Shown: positions 15,469 through 26,251, numbered from the stretch's first letter. The stretch is 36,923 nt of DNA from Olivibacter sitiensis DSM 17696 (GCF_000427965.1 NZ_ATZA01000048.1:1-36923); one strand, 5' to 3'. Made by a program: numbers and translations. Notes: generated from the sequence alone by a model not told the origin.

Positions 15469-16995
15469 ATGAATGCAAATAAACGGGTCTTTCTTTTTGT
15501 CCTTTTTTCCCTTTTAATCTATATTCTTCTTTCATTAGCCAGCTATCAGTACGGATTTTATTGGAAGCCTTTTGATAAAATAAACCTCTTGGCTGACGTG
15601 GTAGTGAGCCAAGGGCAAAAGGGTTTTTCTGGCTCAGCTAAAAAAAATGATCGCGCTGAGCTTTCGGTTCCTCCGCAGTTCAAAGAGCAGGATAGCCTGT
15701 TGGGACTTAGTGATATGCTGGATAGTCTCCAAACCTTATCGGCTACACCCAGAGATAGTAATGCAGACCCAGACGCTGGCGGGACCGTTGGTGATAAGGC
15801 CTTGATCCCCTTGCCAGATAGCATTAAGCACTTTTTGGAAATCAGTGCCCCGAAGCAATTAATTGCCAGTACGGGAGATCTGACGCAGGCTGCATTACCC
15901 CATGTGATGGCAAAGCTGGAGGCAATTAAGGAAGGGAAGCCAAAGAAACTACGGATAGCTTATTTGGGAGATAGCATGATCGAGGGCGATTTGCTATCGC
16001 AGACACTTCGTAGCCTACTGCAAAAGCAATTTGGGGGTAGGGGAGTAGGCTTTGTTCCCGTTACGTCGCCCGTGGCGCAGTTTAGACAGACGGTTACTGC
16101 CACAACCAGCGGCAGTGCTTGGCGAGACATACACTTTAAGAATAGCAAGCGAGGCAATTTCTTTTTTAATGGGCATATGTTTTTTTCTTCGGGAGCGGCA
16201 AAGGTGCGGATGCGTGATAACACCTATAAAGACAGCAGTGGCTATGTTTCCAAATATCTTCTCTATAGCAAGTCTGATTCTGTAGCCCACTTGGTAGTCA
16301 ACGGCAGGGAAATGGAGCTTGCCCCAGGCTCACTTTTCAACAAGAAGCTGCTGAGCAAGGACAAAGGAAGGAATATTGAGTTTAGTAGTTTGGATACCTT
16401 GCTTCCTATATACGGCGTCACCTTTGAATCCGAAAACGGCGTTTTTGTGGACAACTTTTCTTTTAGGGGCATCTCTGGACTAGAATTCGGCCAGTTAAAG
16501 GCAGATTTTATGAGGCAAGTAGCCAAAGAAAATCCTTACGATTTGATTATTATTCAATTTGGCATTAACGTACTTTATCATGCCGATGATACCAATTTCA
16601 ACTGGTACAAAAAATTGATGATTCCTGTCATCAACCGCATGAAAGCTGGCTTTCCAAACAGTGATTTTCTGATAGTGAGTAGTAGCGATAGGGCATTTTT
16701 TTACGATGGCGAATACCGCTCTGCCAAAGGTGTCAAGTCGCTGGTTAGAACCCAAGCGGAGATTGCCTATATGACAGGTTGTGCCTTTTATAATCAGTTT
16801 GAGGCGATGGGGGGCGAAAATAGCATCATTGATTGGGCCAATCAGGACCCAAGTTTGGCCAATAAGGATTATGTGCACCCAAATGGTCGCGGAATGAAGA
16901 TTCTCGGCACATATCTGTTCGATGCATTTATGAAAGATTTGGGCAAGCTAAAGCGCAGCGAAGCACAACCGGAAGAGGAGGCGGTAACTCCATGA
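15469..16995 (+). CDS. Membrane-anchored SGNH/GDSL hydrolase-fold protein
   Basis: The 508-residue protein has one N-terminal membrane anchor (~7-26), a low-complexity Ser/Asp linker (~60-125), and a periplasmic SGNH domain (~160-495). Visible catalytic blocks are GDSM with Ser169, FGIN with Asn366, and DYVHPNGRG with Asp467 and His470. SGNH proteins beside MBOAT transporters (PatB, AlgJ/AlgX type) receive acyl groups and transfer them to, or remove them from, glycans. I start at the ATG 15469; the frame opens one codon earlier with TTG. Its end overlaps the MBOAT start by 4 bp (ATGA), so the two are translationally coupled. The domain resembles the SGNH protein encoded convergently at 18622-19947, which suggests a duplicated pair. 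Confidence 0.88.
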   Translation: MNANKRVFLFVLFSLLIYILLSLASYQYGFYWKPFDKINLLADVVVSQGQKGFSGSAKKNDRAELSVPPQFKEQDSLLGLSDMLDSLQTLSATPRDSNADPDAGGTVGDKALIPLPDSIKHFLEISAPKQLIASTGDLTQAALPHVMAKLEAIKEGKPKKLRIAYLGDSMIEGDLLSQTLRSLLQKQFGGRGVGFVPVTSPVAQFRQTVTATTSGSAWRDIHFKNSKRGNFFFNGHMFFSSGAAKVRMRDNTYKDSSGYVSKYLLYSKSDSVAHLVVNGREMELAPGSLFNKKLLSKDKGRNIEFSSLDTLLPIYGVTFESENGVFVDNFSFRGISGLEFGQLKADFMRQVAKENPYDLIIIQFGINVLYHADDTNFNWYKKLMIPVINRMKAGFPNSDFLIVSSSDRAFFYDGEYRSAKGVKSLVRTQAEIAYMTGCAFYNQFEAMGGENSIIDWANQDPSLANKDYVHPNGRGMKILGTYLFDAFMKDLGKLKRSEAQPEEEAVTP

Positions 16996-18641
16996 CCTGG
17001 AACTTCTCCTTTGATTGGCAGGCTTTGATTGATCAATTGGCTTATGATCCGAAGAACCCTTTGTTGTTCAACAATGGTTTTTTTGTGTTCTTTTTTGCTT
17101 TTTTCATCGTGTTATATTACGCCTTTAGAAATCATTTGGCCATTAGACGGTACATATTTTGTGCTTTCTCCTTGTATTTCTTCTATAAAGCCAGCGGATA
17201 TTTTGTGGGCTTGGTCGTGATATCGGCTTTGGTGAACTTCTGGCTGTCGCACCGCATCTATCTGACGCGAAAGAAAGGCGGAAGATTTGCCTATCTATTG
17301 ACAGCGACGGTATTCAACCTGGGCTTACTCTTCTATTTCAAGTATACCAATTTCTTTGTGGAGCTGAGCAATTCCTTTTTGGATACCCATTTCAACAGCC
17401 TTCATATACTTCTTCCGATAGGCATCTCCTTCTATACTTTCGAAAACCTGAGTTATACCATTGATGTCTATCGTGGTGATTTCAAGCCAGCAAAGCGCTT
17501 TAGTGAATACCTGCTGTTTCTGTCCTTTTTCCCCAAGCTTATGATGGGGCCTATTGTCCGTGCGCACGATTTTGTTCCACAGATCAACAAACCGTATTGT
17601 TTATCCAATAGCGACTTCACTAAAGGGTTCTACCTCATCGTATCGGGCTTGATCAAAAAATTGATCATATCGGATTACATCACCGTCAATTTCGTAAATT
17701 ACATTTTTGATGATCCAACACGATACACTGGGTTGGAAAACCTCTTGGCTGTATATGGTTATGCCATTGTGATTTACTGCGATTTCAGTGGTTATAGCGA
17801 CATTGCCATTGGCATAGCCAAATGGTTGGGCTTCGATATTCCTCCCAACTTCCTGTCGCCTTATCAGAGCCGTAATATTACCGAATTTTGGCGCAGATGG
17901 CATATATCACTGTCCTCTTGGCTAAAGGACTACTTGTACATCCCCCTAGGAGGAAACAGGAAAGGTAGTGTAGCTACCTGGCTGTTTACAGCGTTGTTCT
18001 TTTTCGGGCTCTATTTTGGCAGTATACATTTGTTGGGATTATCCTCCATCTATTCGCTGGCTCTTTGTGCCGCAGTCCTACTTATCCTGGTAATTCCCGC
18101 ACTCATTACCCGAAAGGCGAAAGGGGTAACTGCCAATATGAACCTATTGACGACCATGTTGCTGGGCGGCCTTTGGCATGGTGCCAGCTTCAACTTTATT
18201 ATCTGGGGTGCCATGCATGGTATGGCCCTTGCTGTACATAAGATATGGATGTTGCTGACCGACAGGTTGTTGGGCGGACTCAAGGAAAATGGCATTTATC
18301 GTTTTGTAATGGTTTTGGTGACCTTTCATTTTGTCTGTTTTTGTTGGATTTTCTTCAAGGCAGCCAACTTCGATGTCGCCATGGCTATGATTTACCAGAT
18401 ATATCGAGATTTCAACTTATCGGTCTGGGATGCTTTTTATGCCAATTACCATACCGTTTTGTATATGATGGCCATAGGGCTGCTTATCCATTTTATACCT
18501 GATAGCTGGGCGGGCGATTTCATAACGAAGCTCAACAAGGTGCCATTATTGGCCTATGTGGTCGTTTTTTTCCTGTTTGTGGTTCTGTACGGTTTCTTTA
18601 AGTCTGCAACACCCGTCATGCCTATTTATCTACAGTTCTAG
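16992..18641 (+). CDS. MBOAT family O-acyltransferase (AlgI/PatA-like)
   Basis: The 549-residue polytopic membrane protein has the MBOAT core: LPIGISFYTFENLSYTIDVY (141-160), FWRRWHISLSSWLKDYLYIP followed by LGGNRKG (299-325), and LGGLWHGASFNFIIWGAMHG (391-410) with the conserved His396. These proteins move acyl groups, usually acetyl, across the inner membrane to a periplasmic SGNH partner. Between GGNRKG and NLLTTMLLGGLWHGA there are about 55 extra, mostly hydrophobic residues compared with AlgI, probably two additional membrane helices. The gene overlaps the upstream SGNH gene by 4 bp and its last 20 bp overlap the end of the convergent SGNH lipoprotein gene. The substrate could be peptidoglycan or an exopolysaccharide, and the neighbouring glucosaminidase favours peptidoglycan. 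Confidence 0.92.
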   Translation: MTWNFSFDWQALIDQLAYDPKNPLLFNNGFFVFFFAFFIVLYYAFRNHLAIRRYIFCAFSLYFFYKASGYFVGLVVISALVNFWLSHRIYLTRKKGGRFAYLLTATVFNLGLLFYFKYTNFFVELSNSFLDTHFNSLHILLPIGISFYTFENLSYTIDVYRGDFKPAKRFSEYLLFLSFFPKLMMGPIVRAHDFVPQINKPYCLSNSDFTKGFYLIVSGLIKKLIISDYITVNFVNYIFDDPTRYTGLENLLAVYGYAIVIYCDFSGYSDIAIGIAKWLGFDIPPNFLSPYQSRNITEFWRRWHISLSSWLKDYLYIPLGGNRKGSVATWLFTALFFFGLYFGSIHLLGLSSIYSLALCAAVLLILVIPALITRKAKGVTANMNLLTTMLLGGLWHGASFNFIIWGAMHGMALAVHKIWMLLTDRLLGGLKENGIYRFVMVLVTFHFVCFCWIFFKAANFDVAMAMIYQIYRDFNLSVWDAFYANYHTVLYMMAIGLLIHFIPDSWAGDFITKLNKVPLLAYVVVFFLFVVLYGFFKSATPVMPIYLQF

Positions 18642-19947
18642 CAAGGGGTTTCACGGTGTCTTGTGCCGCGGCCTGTACCTGTTCTAGGTATTTGATATAC
18701 CTATTGAAGCCGTCTGCGAGGGCGTCAAATAGTAAGTTCCCTTGTAATTCATATGCCTTGGCCTGATAGTGTATTTTGTCTGTTTGATACAATCCGTGTT
18801 TTAACCACGCTTTTGCAGAACCATATCCTCCAGTAATGCCGTATAGATCCCATAACGCAATGCCGTAGCGGCGACAATAGTATTGCAACGCCAAATTAAT
18901 ACGCTCTAACATCTCGTTTGGCACTCCTCTATTGTACGAATCAGCAGCAGTAGTGATTAGGATGTCCGCCTTGGGGTTTATTTCCTTGATGTGGGTAATA
19001 AAATCCTGCACCTGAAGAAGGTAATTGTCTTCGTTCATGGTATTGGTGATGGCTTCGTTAGTGCCAAAAGAAAGGATATACAAATCACTTTTCAAGGCCT
19101 TTAACTGATTCCAAAAATTGGCATCTGCATTATAGTGTGCATACTGTGCTCCATTTACGCCAATGGCATGGTATAGTACACCTGGCTCGCTGCGCTCTAG
19201 GGAGGCCCCATAAAAATACCGCGTGGCAGGCGCGTTGGATGAATAGATAGAGAATCCGTTGGTTTCTTTCGTGAGCTGTAGGCTGTCTGCCTGATAGGGG
19301 TGTCCCAGCTGTGGCATAATGTCTAGCTGGTACGTTTTTGCCGATTTGTTCGGATTTATGAACCAAGTACTAGGAGAGGAGTTTTGGCCCAAGAATAATC
19401 GAATGATGTCAAAATCTGAGTTTTGGTGGCGCAAATTGATTTGGATATCGCCCTTTCCACTGAGCTTGTTCATGCCAAAGCCGCCCAGACCATGCAACAC
19501 GTTGTTTCTGCTGTAACTTAGTCTGCTACTGCTCCACCTGGAGGAGGAAGAACTGAAGAAATCTTGTGGACCATTAGTACGTGCCAGCTGGTAAGGAAAT
19601 ACAAAGCCTCTTCCTGCATTGCCAAAGAAATCTTGCAGGCCATTTCGGACTTCCTTGGTCAGTAAGTCTGTTTGGATATGTGAGTCGCCTATATGCACCA
19701 CCGATACGCGATCTATTTTGCCTTCCTGCAACAAGGATAGTTTACGGAAAAAGGATTGAAGATGCCAATAATTGCTGATAGTATCTGCATGGCTGTCAAT
19801 AAAATTATAAGTGCTGGAATAACGCTTTTCGGTTATAGGATGCCAAGAAATCAACTCGTCAGCAGATTTTGTTTGTTTATTTGCTGGATCGGAACACGCG
19901 ATATGCAGAAAATAAAACAGAACGAATAAACAATTCATGGTTTTCAT
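18622..19947 (-). CDS. SGNH/GDSL hydrolase-fold lipoprotein
   Basis: The 441-residue protein begins with a lipoprotein signal peptide (LFVLFYFLHIAC, lipidated Cys18). Its SGNH domain shows HIGDSHIQTD with Ser89, SFGTNEAI with Asn297, and TDKIHYQAKAY with Asp390 and His393. The region IGDSHIQTDLLTKEVRNGLQ aligns with IGDS-like LGDSMIEGDLLSQTLRSLLQ of the protein at 15469-16995, so the two are probably paralogues. It is convergent with the MBOAT gene, and the two stop regions overlap by 20 bp. It probably works in the periplasm on the same acylated glycan, either as a second transferase or as an esterase removing the group. It has its own promoter-like box at 20017-20024. Confidence 0.87.
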   Translation of the reverse strand: MKTMNCLFVLFYFLHIACSDPANKQTKSADELISWHPITEKRYSSTYNFIDSHADTISNYWHLQSFFRKLSLLQEGKIDRVSVVHIGDSHIQTDLLTKEVRNGLQDFFGNAGRGFVFPYQLARTNGPQDFFSSSSSRWSSSRLSYSRNNVLHGLGGFGMNKLSGKGDIQINLRHQNSDFDIIRLFLGQNSSPSTWFINPNKSAKTYQLDIMPQLGHPYQADSLQLTKETNGFSIYSSNAPATRYFYGASLERSEPGVLYHAIGVNGAQYAHYNADANFWNQLKALKSDLYILSFGTNEAITNTMNEDNYLLQVQDFITHIKEINPKADILITTAADSYNRGVPNEMLERINLALQYYCRRYGIALWDLYGITGGYGSAKAWLKHGLYQTDKIHYQAKAYELQGNLLFDALADGFNRYIKYLEQVQAAAQDTVKPLARTVDK

Positions 19948-20016
19948 GTTTGCGCAAAATCAATTAACGATGGAAGCCAGAAAATGGTATAATCCAAGAT
20001 GCGGGCGACAATGGGG

Positions 20017-20024
20017 CAAAAATA
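20017..20024 (-). promoter_or_regulatory. -7 box of the SGNH lipoprotein gene
   Basis: TATTTTTG on the minus strand matches TAnnTTTG and lies 70 bp upstream of the start codon. The -33 element is not clear. Confidence 0.45.
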
Positions 20025-20057
20025 GCAATAATTAACGGATGTGTCGTTAGGGCATTT

Positions 20058-20615
20058 CTATGGTTCGATTTTTAACAAACAGCGTTCTTTTTGCAATAAG
20101 TCGAGATAGTTGTGACTTGTCAGCTCTGATTTGATACGGGAATTCTCTTGTTTATAGTAGCGATTGAGTTCTTTGCGGTGCAGGGCGGCAATGAAGCGGC
20201 GTACTTCTGTTTCGCTTTGTAAGATCAGACCTGGCACGGTTACTGGCTTTTGGGTTTCTTCACTAAGGGCTACCATGGTGAAGTAGCTGGAATTGGTATG
20301 TTTTACCGAGCGTGTTTTGATGTTTTCAGCCAGCACCTTGATGCCTACCACCAAGGAGCTATTGCCCACATAGTTGACAGAGGCCTGTAGGCTAATGATT
20401 TCGCCCACCTCTACAGAGGCAAGGAAATCGACATTGTCAATGGAGGCCGTGACGCAATAAGCGTCGGCATGTTTGGCCGCACAGGCATAGGCCACCTTGT
20501 CCATCAGCGAAAGGATGATGCCGCCATGAATCTTTCCTCCAAAATTGGAATAAGAGGGGATCATGAGTTCGGTCATGGTGGTCTGCGAAGCTGCAACTGG
20601 TTTAAAGTCTTCCAT
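20058..20615 (-). CDS. Acyl-CoA thioesterase, hotdog fold (YciA/BACH type)
   Basis: The 185-residue protein has a single hotdog domain (~8-130). The active-site helix is GGKIHGGIILSLMDKVAYAC and the second conserved block is VTASIDNVDFLASVEVGEII. These are typical of hexameric acyl-CoA thioesterases that hydrolyse a range of acyl-CoAs. A charged C-terminal extension (~140-185, RKELNRYYKQENSRIKSEL) goes beyond the usual domain and probably forms a helical tail. There is no signal peptide, so it is cytoplasmic. It lies 36 bp downstream of the YceI gene and may be cotranscribed with it. Confidence 0.92.
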   Translation of the reverse strand: MEDFKPVAASQTTMTELMIPSYSNFGGKIHGGIILSLMDKVAYACAAKHADAYCVTASIDNVDFLASVEVGEIISLQASVNYVGNSSLVVGIKVLAENIKTRSVKHTNSSYFTMVALSEETQKPVTVPGLILQSETEVRRFIAALHRKELNRYYKQENSRIKSELTSHNYLDLLQKERCLLKIEP

Positions 20616-20651
20616 AATTTTCTTTTTTTGTTTGGGGATGAAACGGCACCA

Positions 20652-21182
20652 CTATAGCTGTCTCACTAACGATATATGAGCTCTTACGGATACCTCATCA
20701 GCGAGAACCATGCCTCCCGTTTCCATCAATGGGCTGTAGGTAAGGTTGAAAGCTTTACGACTTATCGTGAAATTTGCTTCAAAGGCGGCCCTCATATGAT
20801 CATTATATGCTATGAGGCCAATATACTGAACAGGAAACGTCAGCTCCTTTGTGACATCCTTGATGGTGAGTTTTCCGTTCAATTGAAAAGTATCCTTATC
20901 TTTTCGCGTAAATTGCGTAGACGTAAATAGGATATTCGGATAATCTTTCGAAGCAAAGAATGCCTCTGACTTGAGGTGTTCGTCTCGGTAAACTTCATTG
21001 GTAGACACACTGTCGGCAGCAATAATGGCGTTTATATGCGTGCCGTCAAAATCGTCGTCCTCAGTAGACGCCTTGATTGAAAAACTTTTGAACTGGCCCG
21101 TAGCAGTCGATATTAGCATGTGCTTTACATGGAAAATGATATTGGAATGATGAGCATCGGTTGACCAGAGAAATTGCGACAT
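20652..21182 (-). CDS. YceI family lipocalin-like protein
   Basis: From the ATG at 21182 the protein has 176 residues and the YceI beta-barrel pattern: WSTDAHHSNIIFHVKHMLIS then TGQFKSFS, a central DEHLKSEAFFASKDYPNILF, and LNGKLTIKDVTKELTFPVQY. YceI proteins bind isoprenoid or other amphiphilic ligands. The frame continues upstream to 21284 and would add a hydrophobic segment (SYFIFSLSIFFIIFIDSC) that could be a signal peptide, but it lacks positive charges. The domain normally begins close to the MSQFLWSTDAHHS residues, so I prefer the short, cytoplasmic form with moderate certainty. Confidence 0.85.
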   Translation of the reverse strand: MSQFLWSTDAHHSNIIFHVKHMLISTATGQFKSFSIKASTEDDDFDGTHINAIIAADSVSTNEVYRDEHLKSEAFFASKDYPNILFTSTQFTRKDKDTFQLNGKLTIKDVTKELTFPVQYIGLIAYNDHMRAAFEANFTISRKAFNLTYSPLMETGGMVLADEVSVRAHISLVRQL

Positions 21183-21300
21183 AACGTAATGATATGCTAG
21201 TGAATGGCACGAATCTATGAAAATTATGAAAAAAATGGATAGAGAGAATATAAAATAGCTCATATGTTGATATCCTGCTGACAATCACCGTCTATAAGAA

Positions 21301-21327
21301 TTGATGAGATGTAAGGGACTATATTTG
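21301..21327 (+). promoter_or_regulatory. Promoter of the META lipoprotein gene
   Basis: TTG (21301-21303) and TATATTTG (21320-21327) are 16 bp apart, slightly short of the usual spacing. The start codon follows 119 bp later. Confidence 0.5.
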
Positions 21328-21446
21328 TCTCTTTTTTTATAATGGCACGCCTTTTGTTTATAGGGGGTAAATAGTTGTTTTATACTTGTTTTTTGGCTTT
21401 TGAATGTGTTTTTCTTTCAGCCCAAAACTACTTTAAGAAGATAAAA

Positions 21447-21884
21447 ATGGAAAAGAAATATTTTAATGTTTATTTGTTTTTGGCGGCTACCTGTATGTTA
21501 CTGATGAATACCTGTGCATCGAAAAAGGCCGCAACAACAGGAGGAGACCTCACGGGTTCATGGGAGTTGGAATATATAACTGGCCCCAGAATAGCGTTCG
21601 ATGGCCTATATCCAAATAGGAAGCCAGAAGTGAATTTTGATGCTTCGGAAAAGAGAGCCAGTGGCAACACGGGATGCAACACCTTTAGCGGTGGTTATAC
21701 GCAAAATGGTGATGGCCTCTCCTTTTCAAAAAATATGATAATGACCAAGATGTTCTGTCAGGGAGATGGGGAACAAGTATTTGTAAGCACGTTGGAGAAA
21801 GTAAAAACTTATAAGTTAAACGGCGAAAAACTGAGTTTTTATGATGGCGATGTTGAGCTGATGCGCTTTCATAAAAAATTGTAA
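21447..21884 (+). CDS. META domain lipoprotein
   Basis: The 145-residue protein has a lipoprotein signal peptide ending LLMNTC (Cys23) and one META domain (~38-140). Visible motifs are LTGSWELEYITGPRIAFDG, the signature SGNTGCNTFSGGY, and a closing FVSTLEKVKTYKLNGEKLSF. META domains occur in HslJ-type envelope proteins associated with stress or heat resistance, and the ligand is unknown. I start at 21447 because the signal peptide begins there; the frame is open to 21375. It is monocistronic, with its own promoter and a strong shared terminator. Confidence 0.9.
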   Translation: MEKKYFNVYLFLAATCMLLMNTCASKKAATTGGDLTGSWELEYITGPRIAFDGLYPNRKPEVNFDASEKRASGNTGCNTFSGGYTQNGDGLSFSKNMIMTKMFCQGDGEQVFVSTLEKVKTYKLNGEKLSFYDGDVELMRFHKKL

Positions 21885-21895
21885 GGAAATTATAT

Positions 21896-21941
21896 GCAAC
21901 AAAAAAGGGGATCTTCTCATGAAGATCCCCTTTTTTGTTGC
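21896..21941. terminator. Strong bidirectional terminator
   Basis: A perfect 21-bp stem (21896-21916 with 21921-21941, core AAAAAAGGGGATCTTC) has a TCAT loop. A-tracts and T-tracts on both sides let it serve both the META gene and the convergent OmpH-like gene. Confidence 0.95.
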
Positions 21942-21954
21942 GCATTGGCGATTT

Positions 21955-22566
21955 TTATTTTTGGTTTTCCTTTTTATATGCTTCGTTCAATCCATCTACC
22001 ACTTCCTTCGTTACTTCAAGACTTTCATCGGCAAATAAGATATTCGGGCTGGCTTTGGTATAAGTCAATACCAGTTTGTAACCTTTTGCCTTTGCGTGTA
22101 TTTTCAGGTAATCTGCTATTTTATTGTAGAGTTTCTCATTCTCATCTGCTGTTTCCCTTGAGAAGGCGGCACCGGCGTTTTGCTCATGCTGGGCAAGTTC
22201 CTGTTGCTTACGGGCCAAACGTTCTTCCGTATTTTGGCGGTCTTGGCCACTCATAGTAGCAGCCTTTTGCTGATAATCGGCCACCTCACGTTGAAAAGCT
22301 GTTCCTTTCGCTTGTAGCTCGCTTTGTGCTTTCTTTCCTTTTGCTTCTATACGTGCGTTTACTTCTTTTGCATAGGTGTAGTTGGCCAAAAGAGAGTCAG
22401 AGTTTACATAGACAATTTTTTCCGCAGTTAAAACAGCCGATTTGGTCGAGTCGTTAGTGCTTGCCTGTGAGTCACTGGGAGTATTTCCTTTATTACCACA
22501 TGCGGCAACACCCGTGGCAATGGCTATTCCGATACCGATTTTAGCTATAGAAGTAAATGATTTCAT
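21955..22566 (-). CDS. OmpH/Skp-like outer membrane chaperone lipoprotein
   Basis: The 203-residue protein has a lipobox signal peptide (IATGVAAC, Cys23) and a Ser/Asp/Thr linker. Its Skp/OmpH domain (~48-200) starts EKIVYVNSDSLLANYTYAKE and continues with a long charged coiled-coil hairpin (QSELQAKGTAFQREVADYQQ, ERLARKQQELAQHEQNAGAA). It ends in KGYKLVLTYTKASPNILFAD. Skp-type proteins hold unfolded outer-membrane proteins in the periplasm. Classical Skp is soluble and this one is lipidated, which is common in Bacteroidota. It has a good promoter 92 bp upstream and a long leader containing a small hairpin (TTGGCC 22598-22603 with GGCCAA 22615-22620). Confidence 0.9.
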   Translation of the reverse strand: MKSFTSIAKIGIGIAIATGVAACGNKGNTPSDSQASTNDSTKSAVLTAEKIVYVNSDSLLANYTYAKEVNARIEAKGKKAQSELQAKGTAFQREVADYQQKAATMSGQDRQNTEERLARKQQELAQHEQNAGAAFSRETADENEKLYNKIADYLKIHAKAKGYKLVLTYTKASPNILFADESLEVTKEVVDGLNEAYKKENQK

Positions 22567-22657
22567 CTAATTTGTTTTTTGTTGTTTCTGAAATTGTTTG
22601 GCCTTTTTCTAGACGGCCAATGTTGTCATCCTTAAAGGATAAATTCCTTTTGATGGG

Positions 22658-22691
22658 CAAAGATAGACTTTACAATCCATTTGAACAAAAA
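22658..22691 (-). promoter_or_regulatory. Promoter of the OmpH-like gene
   Basis: On the minus strand TTTTTG (22691-22686) and TATCTTTG (22665-22658) are separated by 20 bp, matching the Bacteroidota consensus closely. The transcript would carry a leader of about 85 nt. Confidence 0.7.
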
Positions 22692-22791
22692 CCTATTGAC
22701 TTTTAAATATTGCACTAAATCAACCATTATAATCTTAGGTTTGACGATAAGGATAAAGCGACATAAATGAGGATAATTGAAGAAAAATTCG

Positions 22792-22799
22792 TATTTTTG
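22792..22799 (+). promoter_or_regulatory. -7 box of gyrB
   Basis: TATTTTTG matches TAnnTTTG and lies 22 bp upstream of the gyrB ATG. No well-spaced -33 TTTG is visible. Confidence 0.5.
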
Positions 22800-22821
22800 G
22801 GCTTTGGAACTTTAAAACTAA

Positions 22822-24780
<1,959 letters not shown>

Positions 24781-24813
24781 TGACCTAAATAGGTTACCCA
24801 TCAATATAAAGAG

Positions 24814-24841
24814 CCCCAAGTTTAAAAAACTTGGGGTTTTT
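24814..24841 (+). terminator. Terminator of gyrB
   Basis: CCCCAAGTTT (24814-24823) pairs with AAACTTGGGG (24827-24836) around an AAA loop and is followed by TTTTT. Confidence 0.92.
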
Positions 24842-24909
24842 CTATGTTATGACAAGGGCTTTTCGATACATTTACCTGTTTTTATTATTTATATTTATTG
24901 AGATACAAC

Positions 24910-26112
24910 ATGAACCGAAGCGTTCCAATTGCTAATTCCAGTTTCTCTTTTATCAGTCACCTGAAATGTCCCGCTTGCGGGACACGTTATGAAGTAGACC
25001 TTGTTCAGACCGTTTGCCGAGTTGGTGAATGCGGAAGTACCTTATATGCCAAGTATAATTTACCTTCAGGCCTATCGGCTAAGGAGCTACTGAAAGGGCG
25101 TCCTGCGAATATGTGGAGGTACCACGAGTTCCTGCCCGTACTGCAGGGGGAATGTGTCGTCAGTTTGGGAGAGGGCTTTACGCCTATTCTGTCGATGAAG
25201 CACTTAAGCAAACTGACCGATGGCCTTTCTGTAATATGGAAGGATGAATCGGGCAATCCTACGGGATCCTTTAAGGCCAGAGGTCTCAGTGGTGCCGTTT
25301 CAAAGGCGCATGAGCTAGGGATAAAACATATTGCTACACCTACTGCGGGTAATGCCGGAGGAGCTTTGGCGGCCTACTGCGCTAGGGCGGGAATCCACGC
25401 ACATGTCTATATGCCCAAGCAGACACCAAAGGTATTCAAGGATGAATGCAGGCTATATGGCGCTGAAGTGATCGAAGTGGACGGGAACATCGCAGACTGT
25501 GGTAAGCGAGCCGATACAGATGCGCGGGAAAAGGGCTGGTTCTTGGTGTCTACGCTGAAAGAACCTTATAGGCTGGAGGGAAAAAAAACCATGGGCTATG
25601 AAATAGCGGAGCAGTTGGGGTGGAAGTTGCCCGATGTCATCCTGTACCCTACCGGTGGAGGAACCGGCCTTTTGGGGATATGGAAAGCTTTTGATGAGCT
25701 GGAGCAGCTGGGATGGATAGATAGCCGTAGGCCCAAGATGGTGGCTGTACAGTCCGAGAGTTGTAAAGGGATAGTAGAAGCTTTCCATAGCGGAAAGGAA
25801 ACGGCAGTGTATCAGGATAACGGTTTTACCATGGCCAATGGTCTGCGCGTACCCAAACCTTATGCCGATCGCTTGATTTTGCAGGTGCTTCGTCAGAGCG
25901 GCGGTACCGCCATCGCCGTTGCCGATGATGACATGGAGAAGGCGCTAAAAGAGATCGCCGCCAACGAAGGCTTGCTGTTTGCGCCGGAAGGAGCTGCTTT
26001 GTGGGCCGCTTTTAAGCGGTTACATGCCTCCCAGTGGTTTTCGGAGGGGCAGACTGTCTTGCTGCTAAATACGGGAAGCGGTTATAAATACCTTGAAAAT
26101 CTGTCTATTTGA
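24910..26112 (+). CDS. Threonine synthase (PLP-dependent)
   Basis: The 400-residue fold-type II PLP enzyme has an N-terminal zinc-ribbon-like segment (Cys20, Cys23, Cys36, Cys41 in LKCPACG...CRVGECGS). The PLP lysine is Lys122 in SGNPTGSFKARG. The glycine-rich phosphate-binding loop is TPTAGNAGGALAAYCARAG, and a second glycine loop is YPTGGGTGLLGIWKA. It converts O-phosphohomoserine to threonine in the branched aspartate pathway. The shape matches the shorter, plant/archaeal-type threonine synthase rather than the long E. coli ThrC. Paralogous threonine dehydratases lack this zinc-ribbon leader, so synthase is preferred, but related PLP lyases cannot be fully excluded. I start at ATG 24910; a TTG 12 bp upstream is also in frame. 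Confidence 0.88.
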   Translation: MNRSVPIANSSFSFISHLKCPACGTRYEVDLVQTVCRVGECGSTLYAKYNLPSGLSAKELLKGRPANMWRYHEFLPVLQGECVVSLGEGFTPILSMKHLSKLTDGLSVIWKDESGNPTGSFKARGLSGAVSKAHELGIKHIATPTAGNAGGALAAYCARAGIHAHVYMPKQTPKVFKDECRLYGAEVIEVDGNIADCGKRADTDAREKGWFLVSTLKEPYRLEGKKTMGYEIAEQLGWKLPDVILYPTGGGTGLLGIWKAFDELEQLGWIDSRRPKMVAVQSESCKGIVEAFHSGKETAVYQDNGFTMANGLRVPKPYADRLILQVLRQSGGTAIAVADDDMEKALKEIAANEGLLFAPEGAALWAAFKRLHASQWFSEGQTVLLLNTGSGYKYLENLSI

Positions 26113-26251
26113 ATCGAGCGACACAGCAGATCGTTAAATAGCGTTTAAAACTGTAAATAAGCCTCTTGTAAAAGTTAATGATGGTTAAAAATCTTGCTTT
26201 TTGAACTCATAATTTCCTCCTTTGACTCGTCGAGATCATATGGTTATTTCA

